Source: Methylobacterium aquaticum (GTDB lineage Bacteria; Pseudomonadota; Alphaproteobacteria; Rhizobiales; Beijerinckiaceae). Taken from it: a stretch of DNA of 46,553 bases. Below are positions 1 through 8,762 of the stretch, in pieces. How positions within the stretch are numbered: position 1 is the first letter of the stretch; each line of letters opens with the position of its first letter. The translations under genes and the position numbers were made by a program. Under the pieces are notes generated by a model. The model did not search any database. It was not told the origin of the DNA and saw nothing but the letters and a program-made list of their open reading frames with translations. Where the stretch lies: NCBI RefSeq assembly GCF_001043915.1, contig NZ_LABX01000256.1, positions 1-46,553 on the forward strand, given 5' to 3'.

Positions 1-242
1 TCGCAGCAGCCGGCTACGATGCAGACTAAGATGAAAGCTCTGCTATTTCTACTTGAACGGAAAATGCTCTAGCGTCCTGACCTGTGGCGCCGTCGCGGCG
101 GCCGGGGATCGCCCCCGGACCTCCGCGGAGCGCCGCCGCAGTGCCGAATCGTCTGCGCCAAGCGCGGGCGGCCCGGCCCAGCGTGTGGACGGCCTCTTCC
201 GCTCGCCCCAGGGCACCGGGAGCGGCCGCAGGAGGAGTGACG
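1..242. other. Upstream non-coding region of the T3SS operon
   Basis: No gene is supported here. The open frames running through this segment are compositional and have no ribosome binding site. Around 41-73 is a short palindromic stretch (AGAGCATTTTCCG on the minus strand) that shares its first 13 bases with the dispersed repeats at 12123 and 31799, so it is probably a worn copy of that family. The promoter of the T3SS operon should lie here or to the left of the window, but I cannot point to one with confidence. Confidence 0.4.
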
Positions 243-461
243 ATGTTCGAAGCAATCGGGAACATCGCGGGGACCGCCCTCGGCGGTCCGGTCGGCGGCC
301 TCGTTGGCGGGGCGGTCGGAAGCATCCTCGGTGGCGGGGGCGATTCCGGGCAGGCCAAGGCTTTCCAGGACGCGCTCGGCCAGTTCGCCATGCAGGTCGC
401 AGGCGACGCGATGGACGAGATGAACCAGGCGATGTCGGAAACCGAGGAGGATTTCGCGTAG
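243..461 (+). CDS. Small Gly-rich protein, first gene of the T3SS segment (possible pilin/needle-like subunit)
   Basis: This is a 72-aa protein. The start at 243 is chosen because a strong ribosome binding site (AGGAGGAG) lies 5-12 nt upstream. The N-terminal half is a Gly/Ala/Val hydrophobic stretch containing GGLVGGAVGSILGGGGDS; the C-terminal half is polar and helical, ending in an acidic tail (ETEEDFA). The next gene has the same plan and shares GGLVGGAV and GGGGDS, so the two look like paralogues. Small proteins with a hydrophobic Gly-rich head and an amphipathic tail, located before sctD, could be T3SS needle or Hrp-pilin-like subunits. That is inference from position and size only; I do not recognise the family. 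Confidence 0.65.
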   Translation: MFEAIGNIAGTALGGPVGGLVGGAVGSILGGGGDSGQAKAFQDALGQFAMQVAGDAMDEMNQAMSETEEDFA

Positions 462-531
462 CCGGCCGGCTCACGCGGAATTCCCGACATCGTCGCACGT
501 GGATTTTCAACTTCCAATTGAGGAGTCGATC

Positions 532-756
532 ATGGCTGGTGGAATCGGTGGACTCGTGGGTGGTGCTGTCAGCGCTCTGACGGGCGGCGGCGCTGCGGGT
601 GGTGCGGCCGGCGGCGGCGGCGACAGCTTCGCGGCCAACCTCGCTCAGCTCAAGCAGGTGAGCGAGGAGCAACAGCAGAAGAGCATGGAGCTGCGCATGG
701 TCTCGGCCAAGCTCGGCACCGAGCAGAACGCCGCCAAGGAGAAGCCGCAGCAGTAA
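532..756 (+). CDS. Small Gly/Ala-rich protein, paralogue of the preceding gene
   Basis: This is a 74-aa protein. The ATG at 532 follows a GAGGAG ribosome binding site; an in-frame GTG at 499 is less likely because it lacks one. Residues 1-30 are almost entirely Gly/Ala/Val (GGIGGLVGGAV), and residues 31-74 are a polar helix rich in Gln, Glu and Lys, ending EKPQQ. It lies 70 nt downstream of its paralogue and 190 nt before sctD, on the same strand. Size and layout resemble Hrp-type pilins or a T3SS needle subunit, but none of the classical SctF residues can be recognised, so the role is unproven. A membrane-active secreted peptide is an alternative. Confidence 0.7.
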   Translation: MAGGIGGLVGGAVSALTGGGAAGGAAGGGGDSFAANLAQLKQVSEEQQQKSMELRMVSAKLGTEQNAAKEKPQQ

Positions 757-946
757 GCGGCCGAACCATTCGGCCATTGTTGCCGACGGGACGGGGCCCA
801 AGCGGCCCTGTCCCGCGCCTCGGCCCGGGAGGCGCGGGAGGCGCGCAGGATCAGGCGCCGGAGGCGCGCGCAGGACGAGGCGCGCGAGGCGCGGATGCAC
901 CCGGACCCGAACGGTCTGGGGCCCAGGACATGCAGAGGAGGCGAAC

Positions 947-1996
947 GTGCCCAGCGCGACGACGGCCGGCGGCAACGAGGCCGGCTTCTACCGTCTCGAG
1001 ATTCGTTCGGGGCTCTATGCGGGAGTGACGCAGGACGTGGGCGAGGGCCGGCTCGTGCTCGGCAGCGGCCCCGATGCGGACATCCTGCTGATGGAGCCCG
1101 ATTTCGCCCCCATGCACGCGGCTTTCGTCCTGCAGGACCGGACGATCCGCGTCGAGGGGCTGGCCGAGGACGTGACCGTGGCCGGCGTCGGGCCGGTGCC
1201 CGCGGGCGCCGCGCGGACGCTGCGCCTGCCGACCGTCGTCGAGATCGCGGGCGTCGCCCTCGCCTGGGACGTCGCGCCCGGCGCGGCCCTGGAGACGGTG
1301 CCGGCGGTGGCGTCGCTCGGCTTGGTGCGGCGCCTGCTCGCGCGGCCGGCGGTGCCGGGCCTCGCCGCGGCCGGCCTGCTCGCCGCGACCGTCTTCTTCA
1401 CGCTGGCCGACCCGATCTCCGGGGCCGCCCTCGTCGCCGGCGCAGGCAAGGACGGCGCAGGCAAGGGCGGCCGCGCGCCGACCACCGCCACGAGCCAGCC
1501 CGCGCCGGCCGCGCCCGATCCTGCGGCACCCGCCACTGCCGCGCAGGCGTCGACGCTCCGGCCGGCGCCGGCCTCCGGCCCTGCCCTGCCGCCGCAGAAA
1601 CCCGGCGGCGTCGAGACGGCGGCCAAGGCGCTCCGCGAGGACGCCGCCCAGGCCGGGCTGCTCAACGTCCACGTCAAGGCGAGCGGCGGCGCCGTCGCGG
1701 CGAGCGGCACGATCGAGCCGGCGCTGGCCGGCCGCTGGGAAACGCTGCAACGGGCGTTCGACGAGCGCTTCGCCGGCGACGTCACCCTCGTCAACAGCGT
1801 CGCGGTGAAGGCCGAGAAGCTGCCGGCGTCGCTCGGCATCGAGGGCGTCTGGCGCGGGCCCCAGCCGTACATCGTCGTCCGCGGCCAGCGCTACCTCGCG
1901 GGCGCCGTGGTCGATGGCGGCTGGACCCTGCGCGAGATCGAGCATGACCGGGTGATGCTGGAGCGCGACGGTCGCCTCGTCGCCATGCGCTTCTGA
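947..1996 (+). CDS. sctD: T3SS inner-membrane ring protein SctD (YscD/PrgH class)
   Basis: This is a 349-aa protein. SctD forms the outer of the two inner-membrane rings of the injectisome and links cytoplasmic and periplasmic parts. Residues 14-110 read as a forkhead-associated fold (LEIRSGLYAGV, LVLGSGPDADILL, HAAFVL). A single membrane helix is near 135-153 (AAGLLAATVFFTL), followed by an Ala/Pro linker and, from about 220, a periplasmic BON-like ring-building part ending in the pattern GVWRGPQPYIVVRG. The GTG start at 947 is supported by AGAGGAGG just upstream. FHA, membrane helix, then periplasmic ring domain is the SctD order, and sctV follows in the same operon, which makes the call fairly secure. 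The low-complexity linker is long for the family. Confidence 0.75.
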   Translation: MPSATTAGGNEAGFYRLEIRSGLYAGVTQDVGEGRLVLGSGPDADILLMEPDFAPMHAAFVLQDRTIRVEGLAEDVTVAGVGPVPAGAARTLRLPTVVEIAGVALAWDVAPGAALETVPAVASLGLVRRLLARPAVPGLAAAGLLAATVFFTLADPISGAALVAGAGKDGAGKGGRAPTTATSQPAPAAPDPAAPATAAQASTLRPAPASGPALPPQKPGGVETAAKALREDAAQAGLLNVHVKASGGAVAASGTIEPALAGRWETLQRAFDERFAGDVTLVNSVAVKAEKLPASLGIEGVWRGPQPYIVVRGQRYLAGAVVDGGWTLREIEHDRVMLERDGRLVAMRF

Positions 1997-2068
1997 GGAC
2001 TGCGCATCTGAGGACTGCGCTCCTAGAGCAGCCGCGCCCGCCGGAACGAGACGCATCAGGAATCCATC

Positions 2069-2608
2069 ATGGCCCGCCGCACCCGCGTGACCTCGTCGAT
2101 CCCCTCCTCCGCCGATGGTGCCTACGCCCTCGAGCGCGATCGCCTCGCCGGCCGCCACCAGGCGGGCGCGGACGCGCGGGTCGGGGCCGTGGACGGCGTC
2201 GGCGAGCGGAATGCCCGCGGCGATCACGCGCGCGGGCCGGCCGAGGAGGGCATGCCGCTCGATGCCGCCATCGACGCGATGCTGGCGGCCGGCGGCGTCG
2301 ACGCCGTCACCCGCGTGCAGCTGAGCGAGGCGCGTCGCGCCATCGCCGACAGCGCCGCCGGACCGGCCGCGGACGGATTCGAGGGGTCGAGCCTCTCGCG
2401 CGCCCTGTTCCGCTTCGTCATGCCGCGCCTGCATCACCCCGAGGTGCTGCGGGCCGAGCGTCACCGGGCGCTGCTGGAGGATCTGGCCGACGGGCTCGCG
2501 GCGGAGGGCGGCGACGGCGTGGTCCGCGAGGGCGCGCTCGTCGTCCATCGCGAGCTACGCCGCCTCGCCCTGCTCCGGGCCGGGCGCAACGCGCTGGTGG
2601 AGGGATGA
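2069..2608 (+). CDS. T3SS export component, YscX/SctX candidate
   Basis: This is a 179-aa protein of uncertain family. The ATG at 2069 follows CAGGAA. The first 70 residues are polar and probably disordered; the rest is predicted helical, with a conserved-looking segment LSRALFRFVMPRLHHPEVLR followed by two leucine-rich helices (ALLEDLADGLA and VHRELRRLALLR). It is immediately followed, with a 4-nt overlap, by a TPR-like small protein and then sctV. In Yersinia the order is yscX-yscY-yscV, where YscX is an early export substrate that needs its chaperone YscY. Position and helix pattern therefore suggest SctX. It is longer than YscX (about 122 aa) and I cannot show direct sequence identity. 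A YopN/TyeA-type gatekeeper is the alternative. Confidence 0.45.
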   Translation: MARRTRVTSSIPSSADGAYALERDRLAGRHQAGADARVGAVDGVGERNARGDHARGPAEEGMPLDAAIDAMLAAGGVDAVTRVQLSEARRAIADSAAGPAADGFEGSSLSRALFRFVMPRLHHPEVLRAERHRALLEDLADGLAAEGGDGVVREGALVVHRELRRLALLRAGRNALVEG

Positions 2609-3075
2609 GCGCCATGGTCGACGCAACTCACGACCGGGAACCCGGTCACGCCCTGCCGGTCCCGGCGCGCGCCCGCCCCCTCGCCGCCCCGCCAGACCGC
2701 ACGCCGCTGATCGCCCGCGAGCAGCGCGACCTGCTCTGCGCCCTCGCCTACGTGGCGCTCGGCGTCGGCGACGGTTCCCAGGCCGTGACGCTGCTCGACC
2801 TCGTCCTGCGGGAGGCGCCGGCCGATGCGGGGGTCCTGCGGCTCATGGCCTATGCCCGGGTCGCGACCGGCGACGGCGCTGGCGCGCTCGACGCCCTCGA
2901 CCGGCTGGAGGACCTCCGGGACGACGCGGAGGACGGGGACCCGCCCGCACCGCTGCTGCTCCTGCGCAGCCAGGCCCTGCGGCTCGCCGGCCGCCTCGAC
3001 GAGGGCCGGGCCACCTTCCGCCGCTTCGTGGCGGCACGGCGCGGCCGGACACCGAACCGGGAGATCGCCGCGTGA
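2605..3075 (+). CDS. TPR-type T3SS chaperone, YscY/SctY candidate
   Basis: This is a 156-aa protein. Its ATG overlaps the previous stop codon (ATGA) and its stop overlaps the sctV start (GTGA), so all three genes are translationally coupled. After a proline-rich head, residues 35-145 contain helix-turn-helix repeats of tetratricopeptide type (LLCALAYVALGVGDGSQAV, VLRLMAYARVATGDGAGAL, LLRSQALRLAGRLDEG). T3SS class II and YscY chaperones are TPR proteins of this size, and YscY lies between yscX and yscV in Ysc-type operons. The TPR assignment is visible in the sequence; the SctY identity is inferred from order. An SycD/LcrH-type translocator chaperone is less likely because no translocators are nearby. 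Confidence 0.55.
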   Translation: MSAMVDATHDREPGHALPVPARARPLAAPPDRTPLIAREQRDLLCALAYVALGVGDGSQAVTLLDLVLREAPADAGVLRLMAYARVATGDGAGALDALDRLEDLRDDAEDGDPPAPLLLLRSQALRLAGRLDEGRATFRRFVAARRGRTPNREIAA

Positions 3076-5219
3076 TCGCCACCCTGAAGACCACCCTGCG
3101 CCGCCTGCCGGCGAGCCCCGACATCGCCGTCGCCCTCGTGGTGATCCTGGCGATCGCCATGATGGTGCTGCCGATGCCGCACCTGCTCGTCGACACCTTG
3201 ATCGCGTTCAACCTCGGCTTCTCGGTGCTGCTGCTGATGGTGGCGCTCTACGTGCTGAGCCCGCTCGACTTCTCGGCCCTGCCCGGCATCATCCTGATCT
3301 CGACGGTGTTCCGCCTCGCGCTCACCATCACCACCTCGCGCCTGATCCTGGCCGAGGGCGACGCGGGCGAGATCATCCGCACCTTCGGCGAGTTCGTGAT
3401 CTCGGGGAACCTGATCGTCGGGCTCGTGGTGTTCCTCATCATCACGCTGGTGCAGTTCATCGTCATCGCCAAGGGCGCCGAGCGCGTGGCGGAGGTGGGC
3501 GCGCGCTTCACCCTCGACGCCCTGCCCGGCAAGCAGATGGCGATCGACGCCGAACTCCGGAACGGCGACATCGACCAGGCGCAAGCCAAGGCCCGCCGCG
3601 TCACCCTGGAGCGCGAGAGCCAGCTCTACGGCGCGATGGACGGCGCGATGAAGTTCGTGAAGGGCGATGCCATCGCGGGCCTCGTCGTCATCGCCGTCAA
3701 CATGATCGGCGGGCTCGCCATCGGCATGCTGACCCGCGGCATGCCGGCGGGCCAGGCGCTGCACGAATACACCCTGCTGTCGATCGGCGACGCGCTGATC
3801 GCGCAGATCCCGGCGCTGCTGCTCTCGCTCACCGCCGGCACCATCGTGACCCGCGTCACCGGCGGGCGCGACATCGCGCTCGGGCGCGACATCGCCGAGC
3901 AGCTGGTCTCCGACCCGCGGGCCCTGCGGCTGGCCGCCGCCGTGCTGCTCGGCATGGCGGCGATTCCGGGCTTCCCGGCCCCGGTCTTCCTCGTGCTCGC
4001 CCTCGTCTTCGCCGCGGCGAGCCTGCGCCGCAAGCCCATGCCGGAGGCGACAGAGGCGGCCCAGGAGGAGAGCGAGGCGGCGCGTCGCGCGGGCAAGCCC
4101 GCACTGCCCGCCGAGGTCGTGCCGGTGATGCTCAACCTCGCCCCCGGCCTGATCGAGCGCATCGACGCGCAGGCCCTCGCCCGGGCGATCGCCCGGACGC
4201 GGAGCCACGTCTCGACCGATCTCGGTGTGCTGATCCCCGAGGTCGGCTCGACCGTCGACCCGACGCTCGCCGAGGGCGAGTTCCGCCTCGACGTCGAGGG
4301 TGTGCCGGTCGAGAGCGGCCATGTCCGTCCCGACCGGCTCGTCCTCGACGACGACGCGGCCAATCTCGAACTCGCCGGGATCCCCTTCACCCGCGAGGCG
4401 GGGTCGGAGGCGCCGGTGCTGATCGAGGCCGCCCGCGCGCCCGCGCTCGACGAGGCCGGCATCGGCTACCACGACGCGGCGGGCGTGATCGCCGCCCGGG
4501 TGCGCGCCGTGCTCACGCGGCATGCCGGCCGCTTCGTCGGCATCCAGGAGACCCGGGCCCTGCTCGCGCGGATGGAGGCGGGCTACGGCGACCTCGTCAA
4601 GGAGGTGCTGCGCTCGGTGCCGGTGCCGCGGGTCGCAGAGGTGCTGCGCCGCCTCCTCGACGAGGGCATCCCGATGCGCAACACCCGCATCCTGCTGGAA
4701 TCGCTCGCCGAATGGGGCGAGCGCGAGCAGAACCCGATGCTGCTCGCCGAGTATGTCCGCTCCGGCCTCAAGCGCCAGATCTGCCACCGCCACGCCAACG
4801 GCCACAAGATGGTGGCGGCCTACGTGATGGAGCGCGAGGCCGAGGAAACGGTGCGCGCCGCCGTGCGCGACACCGCGGTCGGTCCCTATCTCGTGCTCGA
4901 CGAACGGGCCTCCGAGGCGCTGCTCGCGCAGATGCGCCGCATCCAGGAGGGCTTGGGCCCCCGCAACGGAGCGGACGAGGCCGGGCGCCCGGTCCTGCTC
5001 GCCTCCATGGACATCCGCCGCTTCGTGCGCGGCTTCCTGTCCCGCAACGGCATCGGGATCGCGGTGCTGTCCTACCAGGACCTCGCCGACGAGTTCACGA
5101 TCCAGCCGGTCGGCTCCATCAACCTGTCGCGCTCGCAGGCCGCGCCGAAGCCCGCCCCGAAGGCGCAGGTCAAGGCGCGCCCCGGCGCGCAAGACGCGCT
5201 CGCCGCCGCGGCGGGCTGA
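3072..5219 (+). CDS. sctV: T3SS export gate protein SctV (LcrD/FHIPEP family)
   Basis: This is a 715-aa protein, normal for the family. SctV is the nonameric export gate of the injectisome, with an N-terminal membrane part and a large cytoplasmic ring. Residues 1-320 hold about eight membrane helices separated by the FHIPEP-family signature loop (RVAEVGARFTLDALPGKQMA) and the following MAIDAELRNGDID segment. The C-terminal half contains the cytoplasmic domain, including REQNPMLLAEYVRSGLKRQI. The GTG start at 3072 overlaps the stop of the TPR gene. The flagellar paralogue FlhA is the alternative, but the SctD gene upstream and the absence of flagellar genes favour T3SS. It is the last T3SS gene visible; sequence after 5219 switches to a repeat and then a toxin gene. 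Confidence 0.93.
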   Translation: MIATLKTTLRRLPASPDIAVALVVILAIAMMVLPMPHLLVDTLIAFNLGFSVLLLMVALYVLSPLDFSALPGIILISTVFRLALTITTSRLILAEGDAGEIIRTFGEFVISGNLIVGLVVFLIITLVQFIVIAKGAERVAEVGARFTLDALPGKQMAIDAELRNGDIDQAQAKARRVTLERESQLYGAMDGAMKFVKGDAIAGLVVIAVNMIGGLAIGMLTRGMPAGQALHEYTLLSIGDALIAQIPALLLSLTAGTIVTRVTGGRDIALGRDIAEQLVSDPRALRLAAAVLLGMAAIPGFPAPVFLVLALVFAAASLRRKPMPEATEAAQEESEAARRAGKPALPAEVVPVMLNLAPGLIERIDAQALARAIARTRSHVSTDLGVLIPEVGSTVDPTLAEGEFRLDVEGVPVESGHVRPDRLVLDDDAANLELAGIPFTREAGSEAPVLIEAARAPALDEAGIGYHDAAGVIAARVRAVLTRHAGRFVGIQETRALLARMEAGYGDLVKEVLRSVPVPRVAEVLRRLLDEGIPMRNTRILLESLAEWGEREQNPMLLAEYVRSGLKRQICHRHANGHKMVAAYVMEREAEETVRAAVRDTAVGPYLVLDERASEALLAQMRRIQEGLGPRNGADEAGRPVLLASMDIRRFVRGFLSRNGIGIAVLSYQDLADEFTIQPVGSINLSRSQAAPKPAPKAQVKARPGAQDALAAAAG

Positions 5220-5254
5220 GCGACACCCCCCCGCGTCCCGACCCTCGCGGGTCG

Positions 5255-5360
5255 CCAAGCAGGCTTGCGTTGGCAGGCCACCGCTTCGCCCGCTTAGGTT
5301 CTTGTTTTATCGCAGATTTTTATCGCCGAACCGGTGACCACTTCGGCGAAATCTGCTTAG
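5255..5360 (+). repeat. Dispersed palindromic repeat R1, copy 1
   Basis: This 106-bp element is repeated in inverted orientation at 40683-40788, with 6 mismatches by my hand alignment (about 94 percent identity). The ends are short inverted repeats (copy 2 has CTAAGCAG / CTGCTTAG intact; copy 1 has one change at the left end). Inside are two hairpins: GCGTTGG / CCAACGC, with one mismatch in this copy, and TCGCCGAA / TTCGGCGA around a GGTGACC-like core. It lies between sctV and the toxin gene. It carries no coding sequence, so it is a MITE- or REP-like element. Confidence 0.85.
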
Positions 5361-5408
5361 GCGCGACACAACCCGGGGCGGCGCCCCGCTCGCACGAGGA
5401 GACCGAGC

Positions 5409-8400
5409 ATGGCCTCGACCGCTTCCGTCGCCCCGCGGCACGCCGCCCCGGCGACGCCGCCAAAACCCGCGGAAAGACCCGAGGAGAAGCAGGCATTCGC
5501 GCCGGCCGCCGGGCCCGCGGGCGCCAACGAGAACGAGCCTGCGTCCCAGGCTGCCACCGAATCCGCCATACCGCCGGCCGACCCGGTCTCGCCCGAGCGC
5601 CGGGCGGCGATCGCCGGCTGGGTCGACGCGAAATCGGACCAGAGCGGCGGCGTCCTCGGCTTCGGCGGCACCGAGTCGAGCGACAAGGTGCGCGACGCGC
5701 TCGCCGGCCGCTCGGAACTCGGGCCGTTGGACGCGGGCGAGCAGCGGGCGCTCGCCGACCGGATGATCGCGCGCTGGGAGGCCGGGCGCGGCGACGGCGC
5801 GAGCGGGCCGGCGCGGCTGGTGGACGCGCTGGCCGACGACCCCGACAGCCGGACCCTCGTCGGCGAGCGCCTCGCCGCCCGCGCCGCGGCGATCACCCAC
5901 GAGACGCCGTTCGACCCGGACCGGCCGGATGGGAACTGGGAGAACCGCGCCCGGGCGCAAGGCTACGCCAACAACGCGGTGCGGGCGGCCGGCCAGGCCG
6001 ACGATCCGGCCGCGCCCGGCCGGTTGCGGTCGATGACCGAGGCGCTCGGCCCCGAGGGCGCGGGCGGTCTCGCGCGGACGCTGGCCGGCGGCGACGGGCT
6101 CACGGCCGGCGGGGTCGTCACGGCGGGCGGTTCGCCACTTGTCCGCACCCTCGAGGCGCTGGAGGGCGGCGCCCCGAGCGAGGCGCGCAGCAGCGTCGTC
6201 CAGAACGCCTTCGCGGCGACACCGGCCTCGGCCTACGCCGATCCGGCGATGCGGCGCGCCATGGGCGCGGCGTTGGCACGGGAGTGGAACCCGGACGATG
6301 CGGGAGCCGCCGCCCGCGACGCGGAACGCCTGACCGGCATCCTCGCCACGGACCAGGGCCGGCGCCTGCTCGGCGCGGGCGGCGAGGACGGCCCGCCGCT
6401 GGAGACGCGGGTGAACGCCCTCGCGACCGTGCGGGCGGATCCCGCGGTGACCGGCGCGGTGCTGGAGCGGACCGACGATCCCTGGACCAACCCGGCGATC
6501 ATCGCGCCGTCCGCCCAGGCGAGCGCGCGGCAATACCTCGACGCCCGCGGCGACGCACCCGTCGCCCTCGCGGGGAACGACCTCGACAACACCGTCGGCA
6601 CCGCCATGGGCCTGCCGCCGGCGCTGCCGCCGGGCACCGATCCCGCCGAGGCCGAAGCCGCCGCGGCGCGAGGGGCATTCAACTTCTACGCCAGCGGCGA
6701 CGCGGCGGAGCCGGTCAAGGCGGTGGCCGACCAGATCCGCGCGATCGCGGGCGACGGGCCGGCGATCGTCACGGTGCTGCCCGTGACCTACTCGGACGGC
6801 ACGACCGGCCCGGTCCAGCTGCCCCTGTTCCGCGTCACCGACCCGTCGGGAGCCGAGCGCTACGTCGACAATACCGGCCGGGCCTACGACGATTTCGAGG
6901 ATTGGCGCACCCACAACGCCCTGCCGCCGGGCACCCAGGTCTATCCGGAGGGCGGCCACCTCGCCGCCGGGCCGGACGGCCGGGTCGCACTCGGCCAGGG
7001 CAACACGCCGAAGACCGTCGATACCTTTGGCGAGCACGTCGCCGGAATCCTGGACAAGGCCGCGCTCGTCGGCGGCATCGTCGCAGGCGGCGTGCTGATC
7101 GTCGGCACGGGCGGCCTGGCGACGCCGGTCGTGGTCGGCGCCACCGCGGTGGCGGTCGGCGCCGGCGCCTGGGGCGCCTACCGCTCCGGAAGCGAGCTTC
7201 TGGACCGCGGCCAGCACGGCCAGTCGCTGAACCCGGTCACCGATGCCGAGGCCCGCGGCCTGTGGCTCAGTCTCGGCGCCAACGTCGCCTCGCTCGGCGC
7301 CTTCGGCAGCGCGGCGCGCCTGTCGCAGCTCGGCCAGGCGGGACGGGCGGTGGCGCCGCTGGAAGCCTCGCTGCACGGCTACGCCCAGGCCGGCGCCTTC
7401 GCCCTCGACACCGCGGCGGTCGCCGACCAGGGCATCGCCACCGCGCGGAACTGGGACCGGATGAGCGGGGAGGAGCGCGCCACCTCGATCCTCCAGATGG
7501 GCTTCTGGGGCGTCGGCGCGGGCGTCGGCCTGCGGGCGTCGGGCACCCGCAACCCCGGCGACATGTTCAACCCCGTGACGGTGCGCGAGGCCATCCTGGC
7601 GGCAAACCCGCCGCCGGTCGCCGTGGATGCGAGCCTCCCCGGCAATGCCGCCAAGATCGACGTCGATCCGGCGACCGGCGTGGTGCGGGGCGTCCGGCAC
7701 GCGCCGGGGGCGAGTGCGGAAGACATCCGCCTGCACACGGAGACCGCACAGGCGATCCAGCGCGGCGTCACGCTCGAGGGCCAGATCGACCGCCTGTTCC
7801 GCCGCACCGGCGAGCCCGGCCCGGGCAGCGTCGGCCACAACGCCCGCATCGACATCGGCAAGATCAACGAGCGGCTCGCGAGCCAGGCCCGGGCGCTCGA
7901 GGACCCGGCCCTCGACGGGCGCACCCGCGCGCAGATCGAGGCCGACGTCGACGCCGACCGCGCCTATATCGACCAGCTGTCCGAGAAGGTCGCCTCCTTC
8001 GCGCGCGATCCCGCCGACGCGACGGTCGACGGCCCGAGCACCGGCCTCGCCCTTGCGCGCCAGCAGGGCGTCGAGCGCCTCTTCGACACCCTGCCGGAGG
8101 GCCTGTCCAACCAGTATGTCTGGAAGGTCGGCCCGAACGGCGCCCTCGAGGTCGCGGCCCGGCGGCCGGAGCTCGCCGACAAGCTGCCGGCCTACGCGCT
8201 CCGGGGCGACAACGACAATGCGCGCCTGGAACAGACGCGCCCGGGCACGCTCCAGCTCGTCAACGGACGCCTGCCGCGGAACGCGATCCACGCCGGCTCC
8301 CTCTTCACCCGCGACCAGCTACGGGCCGAGGCCGCCAACGGCGACCGCTCGGTGGAGCGGTTCGACCAGGGCCTCGGGCAATTGTCGGCCGAGGTACGGG

Positions 8401-8762
8401 CGCAGTATGCCGGCGGCATCCGCTACAGCGACGCGGGATTCCCGCAATTTCCCTCCGTCTTCCGGGCTGCCATCGGCTCGGACCTGTACGATGCCGGTCG
8501 GCCGACCCATTTCGCGGAGGCGAACAGGCAGCTCCTGGCCGATCTCGACTCCGGAGGCGACAACCAGCTGAGCCGGGCAGGCCTCACCGGGACGCAGATC
8601 GACCAGATCCGGGCGTCGATCGGCCGCGATGCGGATGCGTCGCCGAAGGGATGGACCTGGCACCACACCGAGAATCCGGGCGAGTTGATCCTGGTCCCGC
8701 GGGGGATCCACGAAGCCTACCAGCACACCGGGGGTGAAGCTCTGTGGGGAGGCGGCGAATGA
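5409..8762 (+). CDS. Polymorphic toxin / candidate T3SS effector with C-terminal WHH (HNH) nuclease
   Basis: This is a 1117-aa protein whose ATG follows GAGGAG. Residues 1-60 are Ala/Pro/Ser/Glu-rich, disordered and without a signal peptide, as in T3SS substrates. Around 455-515 (PVTYSDGTTGPVQLP, YVDNTGRAYDDFEDW) it resembles the DUF4781 domain found in large secreted toxins. Residues 550-595 are a long Gly/Ala/Val hydrophobic stretch that could help cross a membrane. The C-terminus from about 1081 reads GWTWHH, then LVPRGIHEAYQHTGG and a final tryptophan, the pattern of the HNH/Endo VII nucleases with a conserved WHH motif. The preceding YSDAGFPQFP also fits the pretoxin part of that group. 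The immunity gene overlaps the stop codon. DNase activity and T3SS delivery are inferred; a type VI or other secretion route is possible. Confidence 0.8.
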   Translation: MASTASVAPRHAAPATPPKPAERPEEKQAFAPAAGPAGANENEPASQAATESAIPPADPVSPERRAAIAGWVDAKSDQSGGVLGFGGTESSDKVRDALAGRSELGPLDAGEQRALADRMIARWEAGRGDGASGPARLVDALADDPDSRTLVGERLAARAAAITHETPFDPDRPDGNWENRARAQGYANNAVRAAGQADDPAAPGRLRSMTEALGPEGAGGLARTLAGGDGLTAGGVVTAGGSPLVRTLEALEGGAPSEARSSVVQNAFAATPASAYADPAMRRAMGAALAREWNPDDAGAAARDAERLTGILATDQGRRLLGAGGEDGPPLETRVNALATVRADPAVTGAVLERTDDPWTNPAIIAPSAQASARQYLDARGDAPVALAGNDLDNTVGTAMGLPPALPPGTDPAEAEAAAARGAFNFYASGDAAEPVKAVADQIRAIAGDGPAIVTVLPVTYSDGTTGPVQLPLFRVTDPSGAERYVDNTGRAYDDFEDWRTHNALPPGTQVYPEGGHLAAGPDGRVALGQGNTPKTVDTFGEHVAGILDKAALVGGIVAGGVLIVGTGGLATPVVVGATAVAVGAGAWGAYRSGSELLDRGQHGQSLNPVTDAEARGLWLSLGANVASLGAFGSAARLSQLGQAGRAVAPLEASLHGYAQAGAFALDTAAVADQGIATARNWDRMSGEERATSILQMGFWGVGAGVGLRASGTRNPGDMFNPVTVREAILAANPPPVAVDASLPGNAAKIDVDPATGVVRGVRHAPGASAEDIRLHTETAQAIQRGVTLEGQIDRLFRRTGEPGPGSVGHNARIDIGKINERLASQARALEDPALDGRTRAQIEADVDADRAYIDQLSEKVASFARDPADATVDGPSTGLALARQQGVERLFDTLPEGLSNQYVWKVGPNGALEVAARRPELADKLPAYALRGDNDNARLEQTRPGTLQLVNGRLPRNAIHAGSLFTRDQLRAEAANGDRSVERFDQGLGQLSAEVRAQYAGGIRYSDAGFPQFPSVFRAAIGSDLYDAGRPTHFAEANRQLLADLDSGGDNQLSRAGLTGTQIDQIRASIGRDADASPKGWTWHHTENPGELILVPRGIHEAYQHTGGEALWGGGE

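Noticed and set aside
3072..5219. Flagellar FlhA instead of SctV
   Set aside because: The upstream FHA-membrane-BON protein is SctD-like and no flagellar genes are adjacent.
5255..5360. Possible insertion sequence at R1
   Set aside because: Only 106 bp, no transposase, and hairpin structure typical of MITE/REP elements.
2825..8737. A very long open frame (about 1970 codons) overlapping the T3SS and toxin genes in another frame
   Set aside because: It is an Arg/Pro/Gly-rich shadow produced by high GC. The frames of sctV and the toxin carry recognisable domains and ribosome binding sites.
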